Assembly (NCBI RefSeq): GCF_014284235.1
Contig: NZ_JACOGD010000012.1
Location: 1-64,000 of the forward strand
Reading direction: 5' to 3'
Origin: Cognatundibacterium curvum
Lineage (GTDB): Bacteria > Pseudomonadota > Gammaproteobacteria > Burkholderiales > Burkholderiaceae_D
DNA: 64,000 nucleotides
Part shown: piece by piece, positions 43,913 through 53,331 of the stretch
How positions within the stretch are numbered: position 1 is the stretch's first letter
Layout: the number at the start of each line of letters is the position of its first letter
Notes under the pieces: model-generated
The model's input: only the letters and a program-made list of their open reading frames with translations
Told to the model about the DNA's origin: nothing
Database searches by the model: none
Position numbers and translations under genes: made by a program

Positions 43913-45634
43913 ATGAAGACCTTTGATCCTCAAGCTATGTACTCCGAATGGATGTCACAGCTAGCGAACCAAAAACCTTGGCAGGAGTGGGTGAAACCTG
44001 CGAATTCATTGACAGATCTGCCTGTCATGGATGTTCTGAAAGAAGCCGGCGCAAAGATAGATCCTGCGTTATTCACCAAGTTGCAAACCCAGTATATGCA
44101 AGAATTCGGACAGCTATGGCAAGATTTTACGCTGTCTAAGCTTCCTGCATTAAACGACCGGCGTTTTTCGGCTGCGGACTGGCAAAACCATGCGATGCAT
44201 TCCTATAGTGCGGCCAGTTACTTACTCAATGCGCGCTTTCTGCTGGCCTTATCCGAGGCCGTAGATGCCAATCCTAAGACTAAACAGAAAATCAATTTTG
44301 CTGTGCAGCAAATGATTGATGCCATGTCACCCGCCAATTTCCTGGTGACGAATCCGGAAGCGCAAACCAAACTGATAGAAAGCAAAGGCGAGAGTCTGGC
44401 TAAAGGAATCAGCCAGATGTTAGCGGATATGCAGAAAGGGCGTATCTCACAGACCGATGAGTCGGCATTTGAAGTGGGTAAAAATGTGGCGACCACGGAA
44501 GGTACTGTCGTCTTTGAGAATCGTCTGTTTCAGTTGATACAGTACACCCCGCTGACCAAGACTGTGCATCAGCGTCCTTTGCTGATGGTGCCGCCATGCA
44601 TCAATAAGTTTTACATCCTCGATCTTCAACCTGAGAACTCAGTGGTGCGCTACGCCGTTGAGCAAGGGCATACCGTGTTCCTGGTGTCCTGGGCGAATCC
44701 GGATGAACATCTGGATCAGGTCACTTGGGATGACTATATCGAAGAGGGTGCTATCAAGGCCTTGGAAGTCGCGTGTGCGATCAGCAAGCAGCCTCAGGTC
44801 AATGCTTTCGGTTTTTGCGTTGGCGGAACGATAGTCTCGACTGCGCTTGCCGTTTTGGCAGCTCGGGGCGAGCATCCGGCCAGCAGCCTGACTTTGTTGA
44901 CTACCTTGCTGGACTTTTCAGATACCGGCGTGCTGGATGTTTTCGTTGACGAAATGCAGGTCGCGATGCGTGAGCAGACTATAGGCAAGAAAGGGCTGTT
45001 GCCTGGGCGTGATCTCGCCAGCACCTTCTCCAGCCTGCGCGCGAATGATCTGGTCTGGAATTATGTGCAGTCGAATTACCTGAAAGGTGAGGCTCCACCA
45101 CCATTTGATTTGCTGTACTGGAATTCTGACAGTACCAACTTGCCAGGCCCGATGTTCTGCTGGTATCTGCGCAATACCTACCTCGAAAATAAGCTGAAAG
45201 TGCCAAATGCTTTACAGGTCGCTGGTGAGCACGTGGATTTGGGTCTGATCGATGCACCTTGCTTTATTTATGGTTCGCGGGACGATCATATCGTGCCATG
45301 GCAGGCAGCCTTCGCCTCTTTGGCCTTACTCAATCCGGCACACCGCGAGCGCAACCTGTTTGTGCTGGGGGCCTCGGGTCATATCGCAGGTGTGGTGAAT
45401 CCTCCTGCTAAAAAGAAACGCAGCTATTGGCTGAATGAGGATCGTCAGCAAACAGCCTCGGATGCATGGTTAGCCGGTGCGACCGAACATGCCGGAAGTT
45501 GGTGGCCAGTCTGGTCTGAATTCCTGTCTGAACATGGCGGCAAGATGGTCAAAGCTCCGGCTCAGCCCGGCAGTACGCAGTTTAAAGCAGTTGAGGCAGC
45601 GCCGGGACGTTATGTCAAAGTCAGGGCAGCTTAG
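43913..45634 (+). CDS. phaC: Class I poly(3-hydroxyalkanoate) synthase
   Basis: Polymerises 3-hydroxyacyl-CoA into PHB granules. 573 residues, class I length. The lipase-like box FGFCVGGT carries the nucleophile Cys-302; the Asp (GSRDDHIVPW) and His (GASGHIAGVVNPP) of the triad follow. The ribosome site AGGAG is six bases before the ATG. phaB follows after 43 bp; the thiolase gene phaA, often in between, is absent. Confidence 0.96.
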   Translation: MKTFDPQAMYSEWMSQLANQKPWQEWVKPANSLTDLPVMDVLKEAGAKIDPALFTKLQTQYMQEFGQLWQDFTLSKLPALNDRRFSAADWQNHAMHSYSAASYLLNARFLLALSEAVDANPKTKQKINFAVQQMIDAMSPANFLVTNPEAQTKLIESKGESLAKGISQMLADMQKGRISQTDESAFEVGKNVATTEGTVVFENRLFQLIQYTPLTKTVHQRPLLMVPPCINKFYILDLQPENSVVRYAVEQGHTVFLVSWANPDEHLDQVTWDDYIEEGAIKALEVACAISKQPQVNAFGFCVGGTIVSTALAVLAARGEHPASSLTLLTTLLDFSDTGVLDVFVDEMQVAMREQTIGKKGLLPGRDLASTFSSLRANDLVWNYVQSNYLKGEAPPPFDLLYWNSDSTNLPGPMFCWYLRNTYLENKLKVPNALQVAGEHVDLGLIDAPCFIYGSRDDHIVPWQAAFASLALLNPAHRERNLFVLGASGHIAGVVNPPAKKKRSYWLNEDRQQTASDAWLAGATEHAGSWWPVWSEFLSEHGGKMVKAPAQPGSTQFKAVEAAPGRYVKVRAA

Positions 45635-45677
45635 TTAAGTGGTTGTTTGAGAATTACATTTATTCAGGAGAACAAAA

Positions 45678-46418
45678 ATGACAAAACGTGTTGCGTATGT
45701 AACTGGTGGTATGGGTGGAATCGGTACCTCAATTTGCCGTCGTCTGTGCCGCGAAGGTTTTACTGTGGTAGCAGGATGCGGACCGAATTCTCAGCGCCGT
45801 GAAAAATGGCTGGCTGATATGCGTGCTGAAGGCCTTGATATTCATGCGTCAGAAGGTAACGTATCTGACTGGGACTCCACTAAGGCAGCGTTTGATTTGG
45901 TGAAAGCGGAAATCGGTGAGATTGATGTTTTGGTCAATAACGCCGGTATCACCCGCGATGGTCAGTTCCGCAAGATGAGTAAAGCGGATTGGGATGCCGT
46001 GATGGACACCAACCTGAACTCTCTGTTCAATGTCACCAAACAAGTGATCGAGGGCATGGTCGATCGCGGTTGGGGTCGTATCATCAATATTTCTTCGGTC
46101 AATGGTCAAAAAGGGCAGTTTGGTCAAACCAATTACTCGACAGCAAAAGCAGGTATTCATGGCTTCTCAATGGCGCTGGCGCAGGAAGTGGCAACCAAAG
46201 GAGTGACAGTCAACACGGTATCGCCAGGCTATGTTGGTACCGATATGGTGCGTGCAATTCGCCCGGACGTACTGGAAAAAATCGTTAACGGTATTCCGGT
46301 TAAACGTCTGGCTGAACCAGAAGAAATTGCTTCTATCGTGGCCTGGATTGCGTCTGACGAAGGTGGTTATGCGACCGGCTCAGACTTCTCCATCAATGGT
46401 GGCTTGCATATGGGCTAA
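45678..46418 (+). CDS. phaB: Acetoacetyl-CoA reductase (NADPH)
   Basis: Short-chain dehydrogenase making (R)-3-hydroxybutyryl-CoA for PhaC. 246 residues with TGGMGGIG cofactor loop, NNAGITRD, the Ser in NISSVNGQKGQFGQTNYSTAKAG with catalytic Tyr-x3-Lys. AGGAG upstream. Product of phaA (beta-ketothiolase) must come from elsewhere in the genome. Confidence 0.95.
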   Translation: MTKRVAYVTGGMGGIGTSICRRLCREGFTVVAGCGPNSQRREKWLADMRAEGLDIHASEGNVSDWDSTKAAFDLVKAEIGEIDVLVNNAGITRDGQFRKMSKADWDAVMDTNLNSLFNVTKQVIEGMVDRGWGRIINISSVNGQKGQFGQTNYSTAKAGIHGFSMALAQEVATKGVTVNTVSPGYVGTDMVRAIRPDVLEKIVNGIPVKRLAEPEEIASIVAWIASDEGGYATGSDFSINGGLHMG

Positions 46419-46427
46419 GCGGTTTGT

Positions 46428-46459
46428 GGTGTCACCATTTAAGTTGTTGTGGTGACACC
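46428..46459 (+). promoter_or_regulatory. Inverted repeat between phaB and phaR
   Basis: GGTGTCACC (46428-46436) and GGTGACACC (46451-46459) form a perfect 9-bp stem with a 14-base loop, 10 bases after the phaB stop. A run of five Ts follows only after about 15 bases, so it is a poor terminator. It could be a transcript-end element or an operator. Confidence 0.4.
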
Positions 46460-46693
46460 GCAGTATCTGCTATATTTTTGCGGGTAAATTGTTGCAATGC
46501 GGTAAAATATGTCATGCAGGCTGATCCGGCGCTTTGGTGTAGGATAAGCCTGATTAAAAAATTCATTTTTTATAAGAATCATAATTTTAGGGGACAAACA
46601 GAGTGAGCTGCGATGTGGCGACTACTCTGCTTGCTGAGTCAAATCCGGTCTCGTAACAGATGTCCGGAAATCGTTTTATTACTTGAGATTTCA

Positions 46694-47251
46694 ATGAACA
46701 GCGCAAAAAAAACCACGCAGCACCTGATCAAGAAATACCCTAACCGTCGTTTGTATGACACGCAAACCAGTAGCTACATTACCTTGGTGGATGTAAAGCA
46801 GTTTGTATTGGAAAACGATGATTTTGCAGTGGTCGATGCAAAAACCGGTGAGGATTTAACCCGCAGCATACTCTTGCAGATTATTCTGGAAGAGGAGGCC
46901 GGTGGTCAGCCTATGTTCTCCAGTGCCGTGCTGTCGCAGATTATCCGTTATTACGGTCATGCTATGCAGGGCATGATGGGATCGTATCTGGAAAAGAACG
47001 TGCAGGCTTTTATCGATATTCAGAATAAGCTGGCGGAAAATTCCAAAGGTATTTACGAAGGTAAGCCTTTTAGCCCGGAAATGTGGACTCAGTTCATGAA
47101 TGTTCAGGGTCCGATGATGCAGGGCATGATGGGTAACTATATTGAACAAAGCAAACACCTGTTCATCCAAATGCAGGAGCAGATGCAGAGTCAGGCCAAG
47201 AATATGTTTAATGCATTTCCTTTTAATCCTGAAGATCAGAATAAAAAATAA
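46694..47251 (+). CDS. phaR: Polyhydroxyalkanoate synthesis regulator PhaR
   Basis: Repressor that binds both DNA and PHB granules and controls phasin genes. 185 residues with the PHB/PHA accumulation regulator DNA-binding domain (HLIKKYPNRRLYDTQTSSYITL), then two repeated granule-associated segments (AMQGMMGSYLEKN and MMQGMMGNYIEQS). The frame is open 27 codons upstream, but the ATG at 46694 is the normal start. Terminator-like hairpin at 47327-47361. Confidence 0.94.
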   Translation: MNSAKKTTQHLIKKYPNRRLYDTQTSSYITLVDVKQFVLENDDFAVVDAKTGEDLTRSILLQIILEEEAGGQPMFSSAVLSQIIRYYGHAMQGMMGSYLEKNVQAFIDIQNKLAENSKGIYEGKPFSPEMWTQFMNVQGPMMQGMMGNYIEQSKHLFIQMQEQMQSQAKNMFNAFPFNPEDQNKK

Positions 47252-47326
47252 TACACCTGAGTCAGTGGTTAAGCTGCTGATTTTTCAGGAAAAACAGCGT
47301 CTGAACGGGTAAAAAAATGCGGTAAC

Positions 47327-47361
47327 AGGTACAATAGCGGATTCGCTCTTGTACCTTTTTT
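47327..47361 (+). terminator. Terminator-like hairpin after phaR, in front of rimO
   Basis: AGGTACAA (47327-47334) pairs with TTGTACCT (47349-47356). The stem continues inward, past one mismatch, through AGCG and CGCT around a 4-base loop, and a T tract follows. It ends only about 16 bases before the rimO ATG. Confidence 0.8.
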
Positions 47362-47376
47362 GTTTTTAAAGCATTT

Positions 47377-48759
47377 ATGTCTATCACTGAAATCCGTCGT
47401 CAGGACGCCGCGTCCAGCCCTAAAGTGGGCTTTGTTAGTCTGGGTTGTCCGAAAGCCTTAGTCGATTCTGAGCAAATCCTCACTCAATTACGTGCTGAGG
47501 GCTACGATACCGCAAAGTCCTATGACGGTGCTGATCTCGTGATTGTGAATACCTGCGGCTTTATCGATGCTGCGGTTCAGGAGTCTCTGGACGCTATCGG
47601 TGAGGCACTGGCCGAGAATGGCAAAGTCATCGTTACCGGGTGTCTGGGTGCTAAAAAGGACGCTGATGGCAAGGACATGATTCAGTCTATCCATCCTAAG
47701 GTGTTAGAAGTCACTGGTCCTCACGCTGTGGGTGAAGTGATGGCTGCCGTCCACAAGCATTTGCCTAAACCGCATGAGCCTTTTATCGATCTGGTACCGG
47801 CTCAGGGCGTAAAGCTCACGCCTAAGCATTTTGCATACCTCAAAATTTCTGAAGGCTGTAACCACCGTTGCAGTTTCTGCATTATCCCTTCTATGCGTGG
47901 CGATCTGGTTTCGCGACCTATTGCTGACGTGATGCTGGAGGCGGAAAACCTGTTCAAGGCGGGCGTGAAAGAGCTGTTGGTAATTTCTCAGGACACCAGC
48001 GCATATGGCGTGGATGTGAAATTCCGTACTGGCTTCTGGAATGGCAAGCCGGTTAAAACCCATATGACCCAACTGGTAGAGGCATTGGGTGAACTGGCTA
48101 AACAATATGACGCCTGGGTGCGCCTGCATTATGTTTATCCTTACCCACATGTGGATCAGATCATTCCATTCATGAATAATGGTCATGTATTGCCTTACCT
48201 GGACGTCCCTTTGCAACATGCGCATCCCGATGTGCTCAAGCGCATGAAACGTCCGGCCAGTGGTGAAAAAAATATCGAACGCATCAAAGCCTGGCGTGAG
48301 ATGTGTCCTGAAATTACCATACGCTCGACCTTCATCGCCGGTTTCCCAGGTGAAACAGAAGAAGAGTTTGAATATCTGTTGGATTTCCTGAAAGAAGCGC
48401 AAATCGACCGCCTCGGCTGTTTTGCTTACTCCCCTGTAGAAGGTGCGACAGCGAATGAAATCGCTGATCAGTTGCCAGATGATGTACGTGAAGACCGTCG
48501 CCGTCGCGTGATGGAATTGCAGGAAGAAATCTCTAAACAACGCTTGCAGGCTAAAGTTGGTAAGACCGTGCGGGTACTGATCGATGCGCTGGATCGTAGC
48601 GGCGGTATTGGTCGTAGCGCAGCCGATGCGCCGGAAATTGATGGCGTGGTCTATGTGAAGCCACCATTTGAACCACATCGTAAGTTGAAGGTTGGCGAAT
48701 TTGTCGATGTTCGCATTACTGCTGCAGATGCGCATGATTTATGGGGTGAAGCGGTTTGA
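47377..48759 (+). CDS. rimO: Ribosomal protein uS12 methylthiotransferase
   Basis: Radical-SAM enzyme that methylthiolates Asp-89 of S12. 460 residues: UPF0004 domain with the three cluster cysteines ([29 protein letters not shown]), the radical SAM motif CNHRCSFC near residue 163, and a C-terminal TRAM domain. No ribosome site is visible before the ATG, which stands right behind a terminator-like hairpin. Its stop overlaps the next start (TGATG). Confidence 0.95.
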   Translation: MSITEIRRQDAASSPKVGFVSLGCPKALVDSEQILTQLRAEGYDTAKSYDGADLVIVNTCGFIDAAVQESLDAIGEALAENGKVIVTGCLGAKKDADGKDMIQSIHPKVLEVTGPHAVGEVMAAVHKHLPKPHEPFIDLVPAQGVKLTPKHFAYLKISEGCNHRCSFCIIPSMRGDLVSRPIADVMLEAENLFKAGVKELLVISQDTSAYGVDVKFRTGFWNGKPVKTHMTQLVEALGELAKQYDAWVRLHYVYPYPHVDQIIPFMNNGHVLPYLDVPLQHAHPDVLKRMKRPASGEKNIERIKAWREMCPEITIRSTFIAGFPGETEEEFEYLLDFLKEAQIDRLGCFAYSPVEGATANEIADQLPDDVREDRRRRVMELQEEISKQRLQAKVGKTVRVLIDALDRSGGIGRSAADAPEIDGVVYVKPPFEPHRKLKVGEFVDVRITAADAHDLWGEAV

Positions 48760-49244
48760 TGAAGCATGTCGTATCAGCGGCGTCTGTATGCCGTTTCTGC
48801 GCATCGCTGAGTTTAAGCCTCAACCTTGCTGCAAACGCGACGCAAGTGCAGGCCGCTGCGGCTGAATCTGTTCCGGCCACCGCTACCGTACAGCATCCGG
48901 TACTCAAGCATGCCGTGGAATTTAGCGGCATGCTGGGCAAGCAAGCCGTGCATGTCTTTCTTCGTCCCAAAAAGGATGAAATTGATGGGCTGGAAGGATA
49001 TTACACCCTGAATACCAGCGGTAAGACGCCAGCTAAACGCATACTGCTGGCTGGTGAGCTTGCTGGTGATCGCATCAGTCTGGAAGAATCGCAAGACGGC
49101 ACGGAAGTGTCCGGGCAATGGGATGCTGAGCTCAAAGGGGGGCAGTTGACAGGAAGCTGGCTGTCCGCCGATGGCAATACAAGTATGGAGTTTGTACTCA
49201 AGCTACGCAGTCCGCGGATGCTTCGGCAAGCGATAGCTAAATAG
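48759..49244 (+). CDS. Exported protein of unknown function
   Basis: 161 residues with an N-terminal signal-like segment (about 25 residues, ending near ANATQVQA) and a small beta-rich domain (VEFSGMLGKQAVHVFLRP, GLEGYYTLN, TGSWLSADGNTSMEFVLKL). I do not recognise a family. The ATG at 48759 overlaps the rimO stop by one base, so it is translationally coupled to rimO. Confidence 0.65.
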   Translation: MKHVVSAASVCRFCASLSLSLNLAANATQVQAAAAESVPATATVQHPVLKHAVEFSGMLGKQAVHVFLRPKKDEIDGLEGYYTLNTSGKTPAKRILLAGELAGDRISLEESQDGTEVSGQWDAELKGGQLTGSWLSADGNTSMEFVLKLRSPRMLRQAIAK

Positions 49245-49314
49245 TTTTAGCTTGATTTTATTGCTGATTTTGTTTTGCAATAATCCTGTTTCTTTAAAAT
49301 ATCCTCGTTTTCCT

Positions 49315-49341
49315 TACAGTTTTCGCCAATATTGCCGTAAC
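49315..49341 (+). promoter_or_regulatory. Sigma-28-like promoter before the 49.4-kb gene
   Basis: TACAGTTT (49315-49322), 11 bases, GCCGTAAC (49334-49341). The -35 box matches the FliA consensus at seven of eight positions, the spacer is exact, and the -10 box keeps GCCG and one more base. Weaker than the two copies before flhD. Confidence 0.4.
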
Positions 49342-49366
49342 TCCAGATCATGGTGGTCATCTGGAG
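49341..49366 (+). promoter_or_regulatory. Hairpin that contains the ribosome binding site
   Basis: CTCCAGAT (49341-49348) and ATCTGGAG (49359-49366) form a perfect 8-bp stem with a 10-base loop. The GGAG at 49363-49366, the ribosome site for the ATG at 49373 (six bases away), is in the stem, so translation could be held back until the hairpin opens. Confidence 0.5.
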
Positions 49367-49372
49367 CTTATG

Positions 49373-50371
49373 ATGCACATTCTTACCTCGCAGGTGGCGC
49401 TCGCCACCACCCAGTCTTCCAGCCGCACAGAAGTAGTGGTAGGGCGCAACGGTGCCAGCTTCAGTGCACAGGCTACGCAAAGTCAACAGACTTTTGCTGC
49501 ATCCACGGTTCAGATTTCCGAATCAGCGCAACAACTTGCGCAAGCTGAGGCAGGCGCGGCAGCGTTGAGCAGTTCTGCACTTGACCCGCATTTGCAGACC
49601 ATGATTGCGTTGTTGCGTGAAATGTTTGGGCAAGAAGTGAATTTGCTCCAGCCCATGCAGGCGGCAGGGGAGCAACACTCCGGCTCCAGTCAAGGCTCGC
49701 AGGCATCCCCGGGTGTTCGTCAGCGGATAGAAACGGTTGCCATCCGGGAGACTACAAGTTTGCAATTTGAAGCCAGCGGTCAGGTGCAGACCGCAGATCA
49801 CCAGACGATACAATTCCAGTTTTCTTTCGCCTTGCAGACTGAAACCGAGTTGGTCAGAACAGTCCGGACACGTGCTGAAGCTGGTATGCGAGATCCGCTG
49901 GTGCTGAATTTTTCCGGAAATTCGGTCAGCCTGAATGGGCAAAAATTAAATCTGGATTTATTCAATGATGGTCAGCAAAGAGCGATACCTATGCTGAATA
50001 ACGGCGCATATTTGGCACGTCGTCAGCATCCCTCGGACGAGATCAGTCAGGGCTCGCAGTTATTTGGCCCGGCGACTGGCGATGGCTTCGCGGAACTGGC
50101 TAAGCTTGATGCGGATCATAATCAATGGATAGATGCCGCTGATCCGGCGTTTGCTGAGTTGGGCTTACTGTCTTCCAGTCCGCAAGGAAAGTCGCAATTT
50201 ACGAGTTTGCGGGAGGCAGGAGTAGGGGCTTTATACCTCGGTCAGGTCGCAACTGAAAAACTGCTGACGACGCCGGACCAAAAGCTGGCGGGCAAGTTAG
50301 GCGCTTCTGGCCTGTGGCTGGGAGAGCATGGTCAGCTTGGCAGTATGCAGCATATCGATTTACTGGTGTGA
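49373..50371 (+). CDS. Unassigned protein, possible EF-hand-like C-terminal part
   Basis: 332 residues, no signal peptide. The N-terminal ~150 residues are Gln/Ser/Ala-rich and low in structure. A central beta-rich part (FSFALQTETELVRTVRTRAEAGM, VLNFSGNSVSLNGQKLNLDL) and a C-terminal part (FAELAKLDADHNQWIDAADPAF, EAGVGALYLG, SGLWLGEHGQLGSMQHIDLLV) follow. The segment LDADHNQWID looks like a calcium-binding loop (DxDxNxxID). I recall similar conserved unassigned proteins in motile gammaproteobacteria but cannot name a function. A second ATG (49370) is possible. Sigma-28-like promoter and a ribosome-site hairpin lie upstream. Confidence 0.7.
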   Translation: MHILTSQVALATTQSSSRTEVVVGRNGASFSAQATQSQQTFAASTVQISESAQQLAQAEAGAAALSSSALDPHLQTMIALLREMFGQEVNLLQPMQAAGEQHSGSSQGSQASPGVRQRIETVAIRETTSLQFEASGQVQTADHQTIQFQFSFALQTETELVRTVRTRAEAGMRDPLVLNFSGNSVSLNGQKLNLDLFNDGQQRAIPMLNNGAYLARRQHPSDEISQGSQLFGPATGDGFAELAKLDADHNQWIDAADPAFAELGLLSSSPQGKSQFTSLREAGVGALYLGQVATEKLLTTPDQKLAGKLGASGLWLGEHGQLGSMQHIDLLV

Positions 50372-50450
50372 TGCCGGGTTGGTCTGCAGCGCGTTAGGCG
50401 CCGCGCGGCATCGCAGATCCCTGGCAAATACTACACCGGGACTGACCAGC

Positions 50451-51338
50451 TCATTTGCCAGGTACATACCAAAGCATGGCGTCGTTCAATGGGGCACTTT
50501 TCGGCAATGTGGGATTACCTAGGCGGATCAGACGCCGGTTCTTCAGATTCAGACTGTCAATTGCCGCTTTATGATATTTGAGAAAGATGGCGTCCAGGCT
50601 GCCATCTTTTTGCATGATATTCAAACCCGTAGTAATCCGCTCCCTGAGTTCTTTATCCTGATGATTAAAGAAAAAATAATAGGGAAAGGGATAATACAGC
50701 AGCAAATTCTTTTCTATTGTCAAATTGGGATGCTCATGCCGGTTGAGCTCCATCTCCCCAAGGATCTCACCAACTCCACGAGGAAATGCGTCAAAGCGCT
50801 GTGCTTCCAGCATTTTAAACAATTGCCCATACTGTGCCTGGACTACGGGTATATGATGGAAATCATAAATTTGATTATCCACCCAGCCCACGCCCTGGCC
50901 AAACTTCAAACCGGTCAGGTCTGCCAGATTCTGTACGCGATCAAATTTTGCCTGCTGATCTTTGCGTATCATGAGTATGCGGTAACCGAGTAAGCCTTTA
51001 CGTAAAGGTATGCGAATAGGGGAAAACTCCTGTTCCAGTGCCTCAGTGCTGGGACTCCATGCGATATTAATTCTTCTTTCGTTTTGCGCCAGCTCCATCA
51101 GATATCTCTTTTTAGGCATCGCAATGGCACTGGGCTGACAAATGTAATCACCATTGCGGTTGCGGGTTTTTTCCAGCGCTGTTATTAAAATTTCGATGAC
51201 GTCGTTATAGCGCGGATCATTTGCAGTTTCTCCAGCCGGGTAGGTCACTCTCGTGATGGCTGAGGCGCTCTCAGTGCAGGTTGCGAACCAGATGCCAAGC
51301 AAGATGGTGGTGCAGGTTCGCAGAAGAAAAAGATGCAT
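50451..51338 (-). CDS. Periplasmic solute-binding (family 3-like) protein
   Basis: 295 residues with a signal peptide (ending near ESASA) and an extracellular-solute-binding fold (LVGY-like LLGYRILMIRKDQQAKF, LADLTGLKFGQGVGWVDNQIY, PFPYYFFFNHQDKELRERI). It is not next to transporter genes, so it may be a sensor-like or orphan binding protein. The ligand is unknown. It converges with the previous gene; a 9-bp inverted repeat (CTGGCAAAT at 50421-50429, ATTTGCCAG at 50453-50461) lies at its end. Confidence 0.78.
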   Translation of the reverse strand: MHLFLLRTCTTILLGIWFATCTESASAITRVTYPAGETANDPRYNDVIEILITALEKTRNRNGDYICQPSAIAMPKKRYLMELAQNERRINIAWSPSTEALEQEFSPIRIPLRKGLLGYRILMIRKDQQAKFDRVQNLADLTGLKFGQGVGWVDNQIYDFHHIPVVQAQYGQLFKMLEAQRFDAFPRGVGEILGEMELNRHEHPNLTIEKNLLLYYPFPYYFFFNHQDKELRERITTGLNIMQKDGSLDAIFLKYHKAAIDSLNLKNRRLIRLGNPTLPKSAPLNDAMLWYVPGK

Positions 51339-51622
51339 ACACGAAGGCTGGGATGAAATGTGCTGTCAATCAGGGAATAGCTTAAGGACGAAGGATGTAA
51401 ATATTATCTTTCTCAGAAGTGCTAAGGCTATGAGCCAGAATTTGAGCCGAAGTTTTACTTATTTTAAGCGGAAATCACCTACACTAGGTTTAAAAAAGTA
51501 AGGCCATTTTGCAATCAGACAGATTGATGTCCAATTACGGGCGTTGGTCATTGCTAATCTGGTAAGGTGCAGGGATGTCCGGACTTCTCCGGCGAACAAA
51601 TGATGAAAACAAGGGGCTTAAT

Positions 51623-52795
51623 ATGCTTGATCAAAATCATCTGGGAATCCATACCCGGCTGTTACATAGTGACTACCAGGCACCACAGGGATTTTCTGCA
51701 TTTTCCTGCGGCATACACCATGCGTCCACGGTGTTGTTTAAAGACGTAGCAGCGATGCGGGCGCGCAGCTGGCAGGAAAAAAATTCGTACACCTATGGCC
51801 TGCATGGTACCCCGACCAGTTTTACACTGGAGGCTAAGCTCGCCGAAATTGAAAATGCCAAGCATTGCATCCTGGTACCCAGCGGTCTGGCCGCGATCAG
51901 TCTGGTCAATTTCAGTTTCCTGAAGCAGGGTGATGACGTGCTGATGCCAGACAATGTTTATGGGCCGAATCGTGATCTTGGGATCTGGATGCATAAGCAA
52001 TATGGCGTGATGGCCAGATTTTACGATCCGCTAATCGGTGCCGGTATTTCAGATTTAATACGCGATAACACGCGCCTGATCTGGGTAGAGGCGCCAGGTT
52101 CTGTGTCTATGGAGGTGCCTGATGTGCCAGCGATTTGCGCTGCTGCACATGCGCGTGGCGTGCTGGTTGCACTCGATAACACCTGGTCGGCTGGTCTGGT
52201 TTTTCCTGCGTTTGAACGCGGGGTCGATATTGTGATGCAGGCGCTGACCAAATTCCAGAGTGGCGGTTCAGATGTATTGATGGGCGCAGTATTGACGCGT
52301 GATGATGCCTTGTACCAAAAACTACAGACCACACATATGCGGCTGGGTTTTGGTGTCGGTATGGATGATGTCTATTTGGTGTTACGCAATTTACCCAGTA
52401 TGAAATTACGTTTTGATGCGCATGACCGCAGTGCGCGTGAGTTGGCCAATTGGTTGCAAACACGACCGGAAATTCGCAAAGTATTACATCCCGCCTTACC
52501 TTCTTGTCCCGGTCACGATATTTGGAAACGGGATTTCCATGGTGCTGCAGGCTTGTTTTCAGTGCTGTTTGATACACGTTACAGTGAGGATCAGACCGAC
52601 CGCTTTGTCGACAGTCTGAAGTTGTTTGGTATTGGCTTTAGCTGGGGTGGCGCGCATAGCCTGTGTATTCCATATCGCATAGAGCAGATGCGGGATCGTT
52701 GGAAAGAGAAGGGTAATTTAGTCCGCTTTTATGTCGGGCTGGAAGATACTCAGGACCTGATCGCTGACGTGGAGCAGGCCCTGGCGCAGTTATAG
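51623..52795 (+). CDS. metC: Cystathionine beta-lyase family PLP enzyme
   Basis: Trans-sulfuration enzyme family (cystathionine beta-lyase: cystathionine to homocysteine, pyruvate and ammonia). About 390 residues with the PLP lysine in QALTKFQSGGSD and the conserved EAPGS and DNTWSAGL. The usual TKY..GHSD reads TKFQSGGSD here, so the exact reaction is less certain. The frame is open 16 codons further upstream; the ATG at 51623 has AAGGGG eight bases before it. Confidence 0.88.
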   Translation: MLDQNHLGIHTRLLHSDYQAPQGFSAFSCGIHHASTVLFKDVAAMRARSWQEKNSYTYGLHGTPTSFTLEAKLAEIENAKHCILVPSGLAAISLVNFSFLKQGDDVLMPDNVYGPNRDLGIWMHKQYGVMARFYDPLIGAGISDLIRDNTRLIWVEAPGSVSMEVPDVPAICAAAHARGVLVALDNTWSAGLVFPAFERGVDIVMQALTKFQSGGSDVLMGAVLTRDDALYQKLQTTHMRLGFGVGMDDVYLVLRNLPSMKLRFDAHDRSARELANWLQTRPEIRKVLHPALPSCPGHDIWKRDFHGAAGLFSVLFDTRYSEDQTDRFVDSLKLFGIGFSWGGAHSLCIPYRIEQMRDRWKEKGNLVRFYVGLEDTQDLIADVEQALAQL

Positions 52796-52799
52796 GCGT

Positions 52800-53009
52800 T
52801 TACTTGCTGGCCGCTGTTGCATCGGATGCGGCAGCAGCTGGTGCCGTTACCGCTGGTGCTTCAGCACTGGCGCTGGCTGAAGCCGAATGGACTTCAGTAG
52901 GATTGTGGGCTCCTGCTTCGCCTTGCATATCGACTTTATCACCCGCTTTGAAAATCAAAAACAAAGCAGCAGCTGCAAAAACGATAAAACCAACAAGAAT
53001 TTTCCACAT
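52800..53009 (-). CDS. Small single-pass membrane protein
   Basis: 69 residues starting MWKILVGFIVFAAAALFLIF, one membrane helix or uncleaved signal, then an Ala/Ser/Thr-rich tail (SASASASAEAPAV). GGAG stands six bases before the ATG. The function is unknown. Converges with metC with a 4-bp gap. Confidence 0.65.
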   Translation of the reverse strand: MWKILVGFIVFAAAALFLIFKAGDKVDMQGEAGAHNPTEVHSASASASAEAPAVTAPAAAASDATAASK

Positions 53010-53331
53010 AATAGTCTCCGTATCAGGATGTTTGTCAATTGCTCTAACTCGCAACGACCCGTGTTGCAAGCGTATGAGTCCAGACTATCCTTAGTTCCTT
53101 ACAGCTTCCTTGCAACTTGAAAAAGCATATTTATCAGAGATCATGCGCTTGTCGGATTTGGCGTAGTTATCTTGAAAACATGCGTTTTGTGCGCATGTTG
53201 ATGGGCGTATTTTTTATCTTTAGAGTGCTGACTTAAGTTGCATCTTAGTCAGAGCCTTGCGCTGCATTGATGGTAGTGGCGAAAAAAAACCTCCGCAGCG
53301 CGGAGGTTTTTTAACTGATGGCTGAGGCCGA
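53010..53331. other. Intergenic region between small membrane protein and acnA
   Basis: 322 bp without a gene. It carries the promoter for the minus-strand small membrane protein and the acnA terminator at 53286-53312. I see nothing else. Confidence 0.5.
53286..53312. terminator. Terminator of acnA
   Basis: The 11-bp stem AAAACCTCCGC (53286-53296) pairs with GCGGAGGTTTT (53300-53310), with a 3-base loop, flanked by a T run on the plus strand and an A run that acts as T run on the minus strand, where acnA ends 20 bases before. Confidence 0.9.

Noticed and set aside
47704..48735. 343-codon frame opposite rimO
   Set aside because: Antisense shadow of a conserved gene, with no recognisable domain.
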